Made by a program: the position numbers and the translations under genes. Shown one piece after another: positions 15,601 through 21,478 of a DNA stretch of 26,218 nucleotides. Within the stretch, counting starts at the first letter, position 1; the number at the start of each line of letters is the position of its first letter. Below the pieces are notes generated by a model. It saw only the letters and a list, made by a program, of their open reading frames with translations, was not told where the DNA came from and did not search any database. This DNA comes from a virus. Location of the stretch: positions 1-26,218 of the IMG/VR virus record IMGVR_UViG_3300043774_000033; one strand, given 5' to 3'.

Positions 15601-17819
15601 TCATCTGCAGCGGTACGGTTTTTTGATACTGACTTTGCAGATTGTGGCATTCCCAAGAAGACGCCCTTTGCGTAACCTGGAAGATCTCCTGCAATCATAC
15701 CCTGAATTAGAGGGGCATACTTCTTTGCATGCTTAGCTGGAATAACCGCTTCTCCAGGAGAAAGCATTGCTGGAACAATATCTCCTGCACCCTTTGGTCC
15801 TGGAACTGAAACAACTCCATTAGCATACTTTTGAGTTGGCGTAGTTCCTCTAGCAACACCGCCTGGAACAGAGAATGCTCTTTGTGCATTAAGACTTCTT
15901 GTGTATGCTGCTGTGAGCAAGTCAACTGCAGCTGCCTCAGAGGTGAATGTTTGTTTTAGTTTTGAATGCACCTGGTCTAGGGAGGCAGCTACGGAAAGTG
16001 AGCGAATCTGCTCTTCTGTCATGTAGCTTGTTTCTGCTCCAACACCAGTAGCCTGACCACGAAGCTTTTGGAATACCTGGCCAATCATTCCAACACCCTT
16101 GATTAGGTTTGCAACACCGTTCGCAAGCAGACCAACAACCATTAGAACAACTGGACCAAGGCCAGCGAATAGTAGAGTGGCTCCTGTTATAAAGCCCTTA
16201 ACTCCGCTATCAAGCTTATTAAACTCTTCTAAAAGCTTAGTTCCAAATTCAATAACTGGTGTAATTGCTTTTAGGAATTCCTCTCCAACTGGAGCAATTG
16301 CAGCTTTTAGATCCTCAATTGCTTTCTGGAATTTAAATGTAGAAGACTCTTCAATTTTTCCAAGCTCTCGGCTAGATAGCTGTGCCAGCTCTTCTACTGT
16401 AGCGTTTGTTAATTCTAGAACCCTACTTGCCTGGGTACCATCTCTAATTACGTTTTGGAAAAGAGTTGATAGACGAGAAAACTGGAATTTACCAAAAAGT
16501 TGTTCAATTGCCTTGGCTCTGTTTAGAGGATCTAGCCCGTCTAGCGCTCTAGCAAAATCAGTTACAAGCCCAACAACGTCACCTTTGTTTTGCTGAACAA
16601 TGGCTTGGATATTAATTCCAAAGCCTCTAAGCATGTCGCTAGCAACCCCAGTTGGGTTAATGAGAGATGCAAGACCAGATTTTAGAGCGTTAGCACCTTC
16701 AGATGCGTTAATTCCACCTTCTCGCATAGCTGTTAGCAAGAATGCTAGGTCTTCTACGTCTCCACCAAGCTGCTTAACAACTGGACCAGCTTTTGGAACT
16801 GCAATGGTTAGGTCTGCAATAGAAGTAATGGTTTGGTTTTCAACTGCGTTTAAGAAGTCAATTTTATTTGCAAGGTCTTCTGTCGCAACACCAAAGGCAT
16901 CTGTTATAGATATAGTGGTCTTAAAAGCTTCGCCAAGCTCTACGTTACCCAGAACACCTAGCCTTGTTGCTTCAGTTACCTGTGCGGTTAGAGCTGCACC
17001 AGTCATACCAGTAGCTGCTGCCTGCGCTGCAAGGTCCATCGTGTCTGTAAGCGCTACACCATATTTAGTAAACTCTCTTGCAAGAGTTTGAATTTCTTCA
17101 ACCATGGCATTGGTTTCAGCTTCGCCAGTCATTAAGTCGCCATAAACACGCTTAAATTGAATAGCCTGCTTTTCTAGATCCATAAATGTTTTTGCAGCCA
17201 TGCTTCCAAAAACGCTTAGTGGAAGAGTAAATCCAACCATGAGCTGACGACCAGCCCACTGAGTATTCTTACCCCAGTTAAGAAGGTTGGTAGATCCTTG
17301 CTTTAAAAGCTGATTAAAAAGTTGCTGTTTTTGAGCATTGATTGCAGTTTGTGTTGCTAGGTTTTCCATGTCAAGAACAAGTGGACGAACCTTGATAGAT
17401 TGCATTGCACCGTTAGCATCACGGCCTAGCTGAATGTATTGAGTCTGTAAGTCTTTTACTCGTTCACGAGCGACTTTGTTTATTGTTGCAAACTCGGCAG
17501 CAAAGTTTTTGCCAAAAGTTTTTGTGGATGCCCCAGCATACCTAAAATATTCTCCAAGGGAGAACTTGTTTTTTTCTAGTGAGTTTGTAAATGACTCTGT
17601 TGTCGTTCTGACATTGGTCATGCTTGCAGCAAATTTGCCGCTAGCGTTTAGAGACTGAATTAAATCTTTTTGAAGGTTAGAGGCAGCCGCAGCGTTAGCG
17701 GCTGACCCCTTCGCCATTGCGGTATGAAAGGCTGATATTTCTCGCTGTAGATTCTTGATGTTTGCTAGCGCTGCGCTAGTATCAATATCTATTCTAATAT
17801 TTGACTGAATATCAGCCAT
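9654..17819 (-). CDS. Tail tape measure protein (2721 aa)
   Basis: Sets tail length and threads through the tube. Residues 1-190 are helical/coiled. Residues ~205-560 fit the TP901-type tape measure core (FMDLEKQAIQFKRVYGDLM, GGDVEDLAFLLTAMREGGIN). Hydrophobic segments lie at ~541-575, ~1541-1590 and ~1620-1660, probably for membrane insertion at injection. Long Ala/Glu coiled-coil tracts fill ~1100-1350 and ~1900-2480. A kinase-fold-like domain sits at ~768-1002, between two copies of a GD..PAMLSPGEAVIP module, with a third copy at ~2611-2665. At 0.15 nm per residue the tail could reach ~400 nm, an upper limit since globular inserts would not count. Start ATG 17819 has AAGGGA upstream and lies 16 nt after the short chaperone. 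Confidence 0.96.
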   Translation of the reverse strand: MADIQSNIRIDIDTSAALANIKNLQREISAFHTAMAKGSAANAAAASNLQKDLIQSLNASGKFAASMTNVRTTTESFTNSLEKNKFSLGEYFRYAGASTKTFGKNFAAEFATINKVARERVKDLQTQYIQLGRDANGAMQSIKVRPLVLDMENLATQTAINAQKQQLFNQLLKQGSTNLLNWGKNTQWAGRQLMVGFTLPLSVFGSMAAKTFMDLEKQAIQFKRVYGDLMTGEAETNAMVEEIQTLAREFTKYGVALTDTMDLAAQAAATGMTGAALTAQVTEATRLGVLGNVELGEAFKTTISITDAFGVATEDLANKIDFLNAVENQTITSIADLTIAVPKAGPVVKQLGGDVEDLAFLLTAMREGGINASEGANALKSGLASLINPTGVASDMLRGFGINIQAIVQQNKGDVVGLVTDFARALDGLDPLNRAKAIEQLFGKFQFSRLSTLFQNVIRDGTQASRVLELTNATVEELAQLSSRELGKIEESSTFKFQKAIEDLKAAIAPVGEEFLKAITPVIEFGTKLLEEFNKLDSGVKGFITGATLLFAGLGPVVLMVVGLLANGVANLIKGVGMIGQVFQKLRGQATGVGAETSYMTEEQIRSLSVAASLDQVHSKLKQTFTSEAAAVDLLTAAYTRSLNAQRAFSVPGGVARGTTPTQKYANGVVSVPGPKGAGDIVPAMLSPGEAVIPAKHAKKYAPLIQGMIAGDLPGYAKGVFLGMPQSAKSVSKNRTAADEVYEMFKKSSYANVPPTNYGHQISKTTGHSFPIFGLGGVYQKGNKQVFVKPVLDEKAALAEMRSTEISRMAHGLEAPQQRIVVIKDPMDVKGIRRFLALESDLDAKFVNTQPMGVFNEEQYFRQLTASLLRVDKDLSGSNVYGNVVADAGPAGVFNRASGLRDYDRNLPSMEEQAIINLLGIKGGAKRAFAESTLGLMAGLTPAQYHQKMIAEITKVLPKLKQTVASFGLTNPTEVGLYDDMIRRLEAGLGVDWSKFHAVHSNVKIATPRKPKAVPGFSKGTPMVPGTGKGDKIAAFLEPGEAVIPAAVAKKNRGFIAAMIEGSIPGFVRGSVNVPQQVRGTTTVPAASYQIDTARQKTARDLELYAQQFRQSVDNGEDIIEEVFARLADRTGLTLQNFKAELEVVATEFGGMRPGQATKIATGKELERKASASGKRGGVEANLVAAKGAAGQEEFDRATASANAGKAAMLEYYESVGMTAEEVAGKVTQAGEIHRAHLAEVDGVGKQFEEGWNEDLWVAQAAFENQLSNAIKSSGPIRDLYTENLNNLTEEQASEDQKQEILRKINANLALTEEELQIQAQVLRNILDDSEILSNLSPDFIANAKATVAGADARAAQGPASPGVGSRTPAQIANAQANLTAAMAQGNAEADGRATPVPVTDAGRRIVERTNRQLAEAVNDASGASSPSREMDQSSENLVSGAKQGLESGKDDMFVAGEQLANSAEAGATGNRRTMGPAPAVQFSNQTESQKATKATGPVPIAHPALVALGVASQNASKANEENAQRASKLGRAFENTGNTITSLSIGVASLGGILSMFGGQFGELSGAISMISAGLFGLIQIVQAVTAMKLQELIVGRKAIAMKAIEAAKSAMGAAAAGTLAGTLTIARVAMTAFLGPIGLVVLAVTALATIIGFTIAAKIKEKEAITAMGNAAFVTADQIKKLGEIYGFTAQTGTLDTAFQGGGTTSLEAEKVAAERSADEEFLKEYAADIEALKSAGDEQAQIILQSIAEGVSAGGAPQAVVEGIIKALADAAGKKNLDLTFSSIDVKTNPSQVGAALEQAMGALQQNPVSGQGTGGAGYRAYGTVDVPDTTAAPTAETSLVAGALASSLSSMNTMLVNGQMDATEFNAEMAILNQNFASLDEKTAAIVLPDLATQLGATELLEGITSTTDAFLILQAAATGLSADEVADYANALKEAEEAAKDGTPDDAKTKKADDARKALNTVVRDGAQATIELTASQKAQADQEAAIAEGQEASLAMQEQIDKIKEQDLAYQTLIANGIGAAEAVKMVSDANFLSAFSAETNAAGQQLVIDKWKELQGLLASSPFQAASRTFSGGGAPKKTPLQEAIEDLKEQQKQIREASSAYSKLRDAGLSIGEAFRAAKDPILAAAIATTQVGTQKWRELLELIRAVDAATKNLSNKDAFIETRNLNNISADFAKIIPQLSAMGLSLESIETILSNPDMAEALAADLADGALSAGWIAKYLNELRRQQAIELQIKLATPEGMEEVASEGVSNALAGLDALEAQVQLDFQMGTNLSGQNADLINTAELEETIADAQEAIAQHQFELDDYEASLQGIAEQEEEINKAYDGRLEAIEKANEANGEMAARQESQLTVAEALSRGDIAAAAKAAQELRAKEAQQRLEAQRRTIEAARERALGQVRSADGKSRAEIEKEIKRIKDEIFDIEEKTLEPAQRALENADYIQNSIIQSLTYLGQTRAQWEANQNAIDIARIKSEAYKQSIVDAIALIPQLAAAWANVNSNPVSLTGPASQPVNDPPPAAPRPTGPAAPAVVNDDTPAIQGARIRKALNTPVVAPKVSKALRDAAGASGLTNADKIESLINAYIAKITKAQANAIFTKAGVTGFALGGKVPGYMKAGGFATKLFSMFASGTDTIPAMLTPGEFVVKQPSVDKFGLRNLQEINRTGSLAGSGGSVYNYSVNVMVKSDANPDEIARAVRKQIHGLDDQRMRSNRF
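9825..9989 (-). repeat. Tape measure repeat module, copy 3 (C-terminal)
   Basis: Encodes residues ~2611-2665: GFALGGKVPGYMKAGG then SGTDTIPAMLTPGEFVV. The core matches copies 1 and 2, but the Gly-rich PGYMKAGG element comes before the PGE core rather than after it, so it is a partial or permuted copy. Confidence 0.65.
14604..14777 (-). repeat. Tape measure repeat module, copy 2
   Basis: Encodes residues ~1015-1072: VPGTGKGDKIAAFLEPGEAV, then IPAAVAKK and AAMIEGSIPGFVRG. It has the same order of elements as copy 1, and the two copies bracket the kinase-like domain. Confidence 0.8.
14814..15518 (-). other. Kinase-fold-like domain inside the tape measure protein
   Basis: Residues ~768-1002 differ from the surrounding coiled coil. 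In order: a Gly-rich strand-turn (FGLGGVYQKG, 773-782), a VFVK strand with K789, a helix with E800/E805 (AEMRSTEISRMAHGLEAP), a DKDLSGSN segment (D874, N879), then VVADAG (D887, G889) and a helical C-terminal part (PSMEEQAIINLLGIKGGAKR). This order matches the K-E-D..N-D.G layout of protein-kinase, PI-kinase and HipA-like folds. Assignment is by eye; activity is unproven and the domain may be structural. Confidence 0.4.
15660..15830 (-). repeat. Tape measure repeat module, copy 1
   Basis: Encodes residues ~664-720: VPGPKGAGDIVPAMLSPGEA, then VIP, AKK, GMIAGDLPGYAKG. It matches copy 2 at 14604-14777 along its length and the core of copy 3 at 9825-9989. The core GD.VPAML.PGE.V is familiar from other tape measure proteins. 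Confidence 0.8.
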
Positions 17820-17835
17820 TCACTACACTTCCCTT

Positions 17836-18153
17836 TTAGCGACTTGCAGGATTGTTAAGATCGCTCAGACGTGCGCCCGATGCCTCTTCAACAATTCTGT
17901 AAACAGTTGGCAAGTCAAGCTGCTCTTCCAACTCTTTAATGTCTGTCGCTAGTTCTGGCTTGTACTGCTTCATAGCGATCTGGACACACTCCATTAGCAG
18001 GTTGATAGACTTTTCATTGTCTTCTGCTACCTTTGCAATACCCTCAAATTTCTTAGTGAATTCACGTAGTAGTGAAATCTTTAGCGGACGTACCGCAATT
18101 TCTGTTCCATCAATTAGTTTGATGGTGCTCTGCTCATTAATTGTTGTTGCCAT
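17836..18153 (-). CDS. Tail assembly chaperone, short form (105 aa)
   Basis: A small helical protein with the layout of gpG-type tail chaperones, which keep the tape measure protein soluble and recruit tube subunits. It aligns over almost its whole length with the N-terminal ~97 residues of the upstream 231-aa protein (shared PLKI, LREF, MKQY, PE, DLPT.Y.I), about 40 identical positions by hand. It ends without any long tail domain. It lies 16 nt before the tape measure start. The ATG at 18153 has GAAGGAA as Shine-Dalgarno, and an extended -10 lies ~31 nt further up. No convincing slippery heptamer was seen near its 3' end, so it appears to be expressed only as the short form. Confidence 0.88.
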   Translation of the reverse strand: MATTINEQSTIKLIDGTEIAVRPLKISLLREFTKKFEGIAKVAEDNEKSINLLMECVQIAMKQYKPELATDIKELEEQLDLPTVYRIVEEASGARLSDLNNPASR

Positions 18154-18184
18154 TATTCATTTCCTTCCGAAATAGGTTTATCTA

Positions 18185-18193
18185 ATTATAACA
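18185..18193 (-). promoter_or_regulatory. Extended -10 promoter (TGTTATAAT) for the short chaperone
   Basis: Minus-strand TGTTATAAT lies in the 43-nt gap between the two chaperone genes. The -35 is weak. Expected transcript start is near 18178, leaving a ~25-nt leader with a GAAGGAA Shine-Dalgarno before the ATG at 18153. Confidence 0.55.
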
Positions 18194-18196
18194 CAA

Positions 18197-18892
18197 TCAC
18201 TTAGTTTTTTTGGTTAAATCTTGGTACCCAAGGCCCATACCAATACCAAACCCTGCCTTGGCTGCGTTAGCTCCTTGAAGAGCCACCACGTCATTTGCGT
18301 CAGCTGTTCTTCCTCCGCTAAAATGCTTGGCTTTCATCTTTTGCCAGGCATCCTGGCCATTATTCTTGCCCTTATCTATGTCAATCCCTTGGATTGCTGC
18401 AAGAAACCTTTTTTCCTCATGGTCTAGCTCTCGTTTTGACTCAAGTGTGGCCACTAGCTCTGGCATAGACAACGATGTTTCCAGCTCTTCATAGTCTTTC
18501 CAAATTCCTAAAAGAAAAACTTCTGACTCTAGCTTGGCTAAATCAAGCTTTTCCCAAGTAGTACCACTTTCAACTGCCTGCTGCTTTACAGGCTCCTCAG
18601 ACTTTTCGCTAACCTTAATCCCTCCTGCTACGTCAATAATCTTATATATCGTTGGCAGGTCAAAAGAGTCCTCTAAGTCTTCTGTGGTTTTTATTTCTGG
18701 GTAGTACTGCTTCATAGAAATTCTAGCACACTCTACCAGCAAACTAATGGCCTCATCGTCATTTGCCGCAGATCTGACCTTTTCTAAAACTATCAGGAAT
18801 TCTCTTAAGTATTTAATCTTTAAGGGGGTGATATAAATATCTACGTCGTCTACAGTCTTGACGGATGCGCTATCGTATATTTTGGTGGCCAT
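18197..18892 (-). CDS. Tail assembly chaperone, long form (231 aa)
   Basis: Residues 1-97 are paralogous to the 105-aa protein encoded next. Residues ~110-175 form a second, helical domain (WEKLDLAKLESEVFLLGIWK, YEELETSLSMPELVATLESK, HEEKRFLAAIQGID), and the C terminus is Gly/Ala-rich (GANAAKAGFGIGMGLGY). This is the architecture of a gpGT-type fusion, normally made by frameshift from the short gene, but here it is a single continuous gene with its own stop (TGA) placed before the short one. Start ATG 18892 has no Shine-Dalgarno; a TATAAT ends 6 nt upstream, so its mRNA is probably leaderless. It likely works with the short form during tail tube assembly around the tape measure. Confidence 0.87.
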   Translation of the reverse strand: MATKIYDSASVKTVDDVDIYITPLKIKYLREFLIVLEKVRSAANDDEAISLLVECARISMKQYYPEIKTTEDLEDSFDLPTIYKIIDVAGGIKVSEKSEEPVKQQAVESGTTWEKLDLAKLESEVFLLGIWKDYEELETSLSMPELVATLESKRELDHEEKRFLAAIQGIDIDKGKNNGQDAWQKMKAKHFSGGRTADANDVVALQGANAAKAGFGIGMGLGYQDLTKKTK

Positions 18893-18898
18893 ATATCT

Positions 18899-18927
18899 AT
18901 TATAGCAAAAAGAAACTGCCCAGGCAA
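18899..18927 (-). promoter_or_regulatory. Extended -10 promoter for the long chaperone, leaderless type
   Basis: Minus strand: TTGCCT (18922-18927), 17-bp spacer, then TATAAT (18899-18904) preceded by TGC, giving TGCTATAAT. Only 6 nt (AGATAT) separate the -10 from the ATG at 18892, so the start site should be at or next to the A of ATG. The -35 and spacer overlap the terminator stem of the upstream gene. Confidence 0.7.
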
Positions 18928-18946
18928 GTTATACCTGAGCAGTTCC
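18912..18946 (-). terminator. Rho-independent terminator after the major tail protein gene
   Basis: Minus strand: GGAACTGCTCAGG pairs with CCTGGGCAGTTTC (13 bp including two G-U pairs) around a 9-nt loop, followed by five T residues. It begins 23 nt after the tail tube stop codon and would uncouple tube mRNA from the chaperone genes. Confidence 0.8.
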
Positions 18947-18969
18947 TATATTAAGTTATTTAGTTACTG

Positions 18970-19674
18970 TTAGCTAACTGCAGACAGAGTACGGTCTACG
19001 ATCTTACCGTAAGAAGCATCGTCGTTTGGAAGCAAGCGGAAGCTTACCTCAAACATTGTTGCCTCGTCACGCTTTGCAGATACTGTAACGCTCTCAATTG
19101 AGAGTGCACGGTATGCTACGTAGATACGCTCGATCTGGTCACCTTCAGCACAGTCACCTGTACCTGGACCAACTGCGACTAGACCACGCTCTACTGGACA
19201 TTCTCCAATGTCACCAGCAGACATGTTCATAACCTTGTTTCCAGCAAAGCGACCAGTTGTTGCGCCTGTACCTGTAGCTGGAGTAATGTCATCTGGAGAT
19301 CCTGCAACTGCGAAGAGCAAGTTCTCTAGTGTAGACTCAGCAAATGTAGTGTTCAGGTTAACCTGCATACCTTGCTTGTATAGCTTTGCAACGTCAAGAA
19401 CCTGATCGACCTGCACCTCACCAAAATCAGGCTGGAACTGAATCTCTAGACCGTTCATTGTGTAACCAACGTTACGGTAATCGGAATCAGCTGTCAGCGT
19501 GTTACGGTAGGTTACGTCTGGAGCAAGTGCTGGTAGGTCGCTTTCTGCCTGAGTGTTTGTAAGCGCTCCTGCGTTAAGGCCTGTAGTCACCTGTCCAATT
19601 GGACCAGCTTCGTATGTAAATAGCGCTGCTGCACCAACAATGATGTTTGCGCTAGAACCACGTGTATATGCCAT
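18970..19674 (-). CDS. Major tail tube protein (234 aa)
   Basis: Forms the stacked rings of the tail tube. The position (after neck genes, before chaperones and tape measure), the length and the beta-rich sequence fit the lambda gpV/SPP1 gp17.1 class. Typical elements are the Gly/Ala-rich N terminus (TRGSSANIIVGAAALFTYEA), strand pairs such as GYTMNGLEIQFQPDFGEVQV, and a C-terminal strand block (SIESVTVSAKRDEATMFEVS). It has its own promoter, a good Shine-Dalgarno (AGAGGTGA, 6 nt before ATG) and a strong terminator after it. Arg codons are mostly CGN and the codon choice looks more optimised than in the neck and tip genes, consistent with high expression. No C-terminal Ig domain is present. 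Confidence 0.9.
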   Translation of the reverse strand: MAYTRGSSANIIVGAAALFTYEAGPIGQVTTGLNAGALTNTQAESDLPALAPDVTYRNTLTADSDYRNVGYTMNGLEIQFQPDFGEVQVDQVLDVAKLYKQGMQVNLNTTFAESTLENLLFAVAGSPDDITPATGTGATTGRFAGNKVMNMSAGDIGECPVERGLVAVGPGTGDCAEGDQIERIYVAYRALSIESVTVSAKRDEATMFEVSFRLLPNDDASYGKIVDRTLSAVS

Positions 19675-19728
19675 ATTATTTCACCTCTTTTTCCTTAAAT
19701 AGATAGAAGGCGTGTTTCCTCAAGATTA

Positions 19729-19737
19729 AGTATAACA
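19729..19737 (-). promoter_or_regulatory. Extended -10 promoter (TGTTATACT) for the tail tube gene
   Basis: Minus-strand TGTTATACT lies in the 69-nt gap before the tail tube gene. The -35 region 17 bp upstream (CAAACA) is poor. The predicted ~45-nt AU-rich leader ends in AGAGGTGA, 6 nt before the ATG at 19674. Confidence 0.5.
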
Positions 19738-19743
19738 GGCCTT

Positions 19744-20355
19744 TTAAAAATTGTTTGACTTGTGCCAGTCGTAATCTATAATCATTTTGTTGCCAGCATA
19801 GGTTCTGGCTGTACCAAAGTCTATAATGTCCCTGGTTTCTTCTAGCTGATATACCTTGATTTTGTGAAAAAACGGCAAGAAAAAGTCTTTTCCACCAAAC
19901 CTAGCTGTAAGAACTCTTGGGTTTGACGGGTTAGCTAGATAGGCTGTGCTGGCTATTCCTCCGCTTGGCAAAACTGGAGTTCCAGGGTTTGCGGCCTGAT
20001 AAGACTTTACAAAAGCATTTAACTCTTGGGCGGACTCATCTTCTCTATCCAGCAGGTCCTGAACTAGCTGAGTTGTTTCAATCAAAGCTTCTGGATCTCC
20101 AGCAGTTTTGTAAAAATAGTACAACAATTGCTCACTCTTGATGTGTGGAAAAGGTCCTCTACGCATCTTTAACATTCTGTCATAAACTGCAAATACGTTG
20201 TTGGCTGCTTCTGGAAAAGTCGAAGTTAGGGAATCGATGTCTGTTGGCAGTGTAGGAAAAAACTTAAAATCTCCAGTAAACTTATCTGGCAAGCTTTCTG
20301 GGACTCTTGAAGACAAATAGGCATTAATAAAAATTGGTGGGTAGTAAATAGACAT
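19744..20355 (-). CDS. Probable tail terminator protein (203 aa)
   Basis: In siphovirus gene order the gene just before the major tail protein encodes the terminator that caps the tube and joins it to the neck. The protein is mixed alpha/beta: an N-terminal segment with Pro and aromatic residues, a helical centre (EALIETTQLVQDLLDRED), and a C-terminal strand-rich part (FFLPFFHKIKVYQLEETRDI). It is longer than lambda gpU (131 aa). ATG 20355 overlaps the previous stop (TAATG) with GGAGGAA upstream. Assignment is by position, as no family motif was recognised. Confidence 0.65.
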   Translation of the reverse strand: MSIYYPPIFINAYLSSRVPESLPDKFTGDFKFFPTLPTDIDSLTSTFPEAANNVFAVYDRMLKMRRGPFPHIKSEQLLYYFYKTAGDPEALIETTQLVQDLLDREDESAQELNAFVKSYQAANPGTPVLPSGGIASTAYLANPSNPRVLTARFGGKDFFLPFFHKIKVYQLEETRDIIDFGTARTYAGNKMIIDYDWHKSNNF

Positions 20356-21032
20356 TAGGTTGTTCCTCCAAGACCTGCATTAACAATCCATCGGAATCCT
20401 GTAGACACCCCAACAGACCTACCACGTGACTTACCAGAAGAAAGGTTTTTCTTGTATGCTCCTGGATTTTCTAGGTAGTCAGCAATGCCGCTGCTTCTTA
20501 GAAAAGCCTGAGTAAAGTATTTGCTAAAGAAAGAGTCAAAAACCTTTTCGTATTGCCCCTCTACGTTTCCTCCAGGATTACTTACTGTTACTGGACCCCT
20601 AGTAAAAACCTGTTCTCCATCTTCTTCAAAGGCCAAAACTTGTGCCTGAACTGGTCTAATTGTTACTGGAACCCCATACTCCATAATCCTTGCCTTGTCA
20701 TAGAATGGAACGTTAGACCCATTTTTAATAGATGACGACTGACTAAAAGTTGACTTAATGGAAAGTCCAAGATTACTAATAGTATAATCTAGATCAAAAA
20801 GTCTAGAGTTTGGAGACCCCGTTTCGTGCCATTCGTAGATGTGGTGTAAAAGATCTGGATTTAACCTAGCATTTGAGTCTACGTATTGCTTTAGCATTTC
20901 AATAGTGTGCTCACCCATTACTCTCATAAAGCGAGCCTTGCCTAGCTGAACTCCGTCAAGAAAGCCAGTTGAATAGTTCATTACGTTTTTCATGTCTTTT
21001 ATGAAGCTGCGGTTGTCAAACTTGTATCTCAT
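20355..21032 (-). CDS. Neck / tail completion protein, HK97 gp10-like (225 aa)
   Basis: Residues ~8-60 are helical (FIKDMKNVMNYSTGFLDGVQ), and residues ~100-150 give the strand pattern KARIMEYGVPVTIRPVQAQV then LAFEEDGEQVF, where gp10-like proteins carry a beta-sheet with a YGTP/V..I.P signature. The C terminus is basic and Ser/Gly-rich (KKNLSSGKSRGRSVGVSTG), longer than in HK97 gp10. It would join the head connector to the tail. ATGA overlap with the preceding gene suggests coupling. The exact role (neck versus tail completion) is inferred from order. Confidence 0.68.
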   Translation of the reverse strand: MRYKFDNRSFIKDMKNVMNYSTGFLDGVQLGKARFMRVMGEHTIEMLKQYVDSNARLNPDLLHHIYEWHETGSPNSRLFDLDYTISNLGLSIKSTFSQSSSIKNGSNVPFYDKARIMEYGVPVTIRPVQAQVLAFEEDGEQVFTRGPVTVSNPGGNVEGQYEKVFDSFFSKYFTQAFLRSSGIADYLENPGAYKKNLSSGKSRGRSVGVSTGFRWIVNAGLGGTT

Positions 21033-21478
21033 ACGTCTACCCCCTGATTATCGGATCTACGCACAATAACCTTGTAATATTCTATGTTGCCAAAAGGACC
21101 AGAGAATGGGTCGTTGGTAGCTATCTCAAAGATTGTTGACTTTCCAGCACGTGGGCCAGCTGTTTCTACATATATTGGATTGCAGTTTTTATCACGAATA
21201 TTTGTAATAATAACGTTGGTAATAGCGTTGCCAGTTTCACGGCTAGAAAATCTAATGTCTTCTCTAATTCTACCAATAAGGGTTATGTCTTTTGTTATGT
21301 TAACTGTTGGCTTGACTTCTTCTTTTCCAGCTGTCCCAGCAGAACTAAATGCGCAGCCAACTGTTCTGTCTAAAACCCAAGTTTTTTCAATGTTGCCGTA
21401 CGCACCCTGTTCTGTAATTGGGTAATAAATATCTGCCTCCATGGGGAAGACAAAGTCTGTCTTATCTCCACACGGCAT
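21029..21478 (-). CDS. Head closure (stopper)-like connector protein (149 aa)
   Basis: A beta-rich protein in the position of the head-closure/stopper protein that plugs the portal after packaging. It has alternating strands (FVFPMEADIYYPITEQGAYG, DITLIGRIREDIRF, AITNVIITNIRD) and a C-terminal strand (EYYKVIVRRSDNQG). Three Cys residues are visible (PCGD near the N terminus, VGCAF, KNCNP). ATG 21478 overlaps the stop of the previous gene (TAATG), with GGAG upstream. No catalytic motif is present. Confidence 0.65.
   Translation of the reverse strand: MPCGDKTDFVFPMEADIYYPITEQGAYGNIEKTWVLDRTVGCAFSSAGTAGKEEVKPTVNITKDITLIGRIREDIRFSSRETGNAITNVIITNIRDKNCNPIYVETAGPRAGKSTIFEIATNDPFSGPFGNIEYYKVIVRRSDNQGVDV

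Noticed and set aside
16099-17091. Two long plus-strand open frames (165 and 163 codons) opposite the tape measure gene
   Set aside because: They are antisense to a strong coding gene, rich in Ser/Pro/Ala without domain features, and have no promoter or ribosome-binding site; they are shadows of its codon bias.
17836-17935. Possible programmed frameshift at the end of the short chaperone gene
   Set aside because: No XXXYYYZ slippery heptamer was found, and a complete long form already exists as a separate gene.
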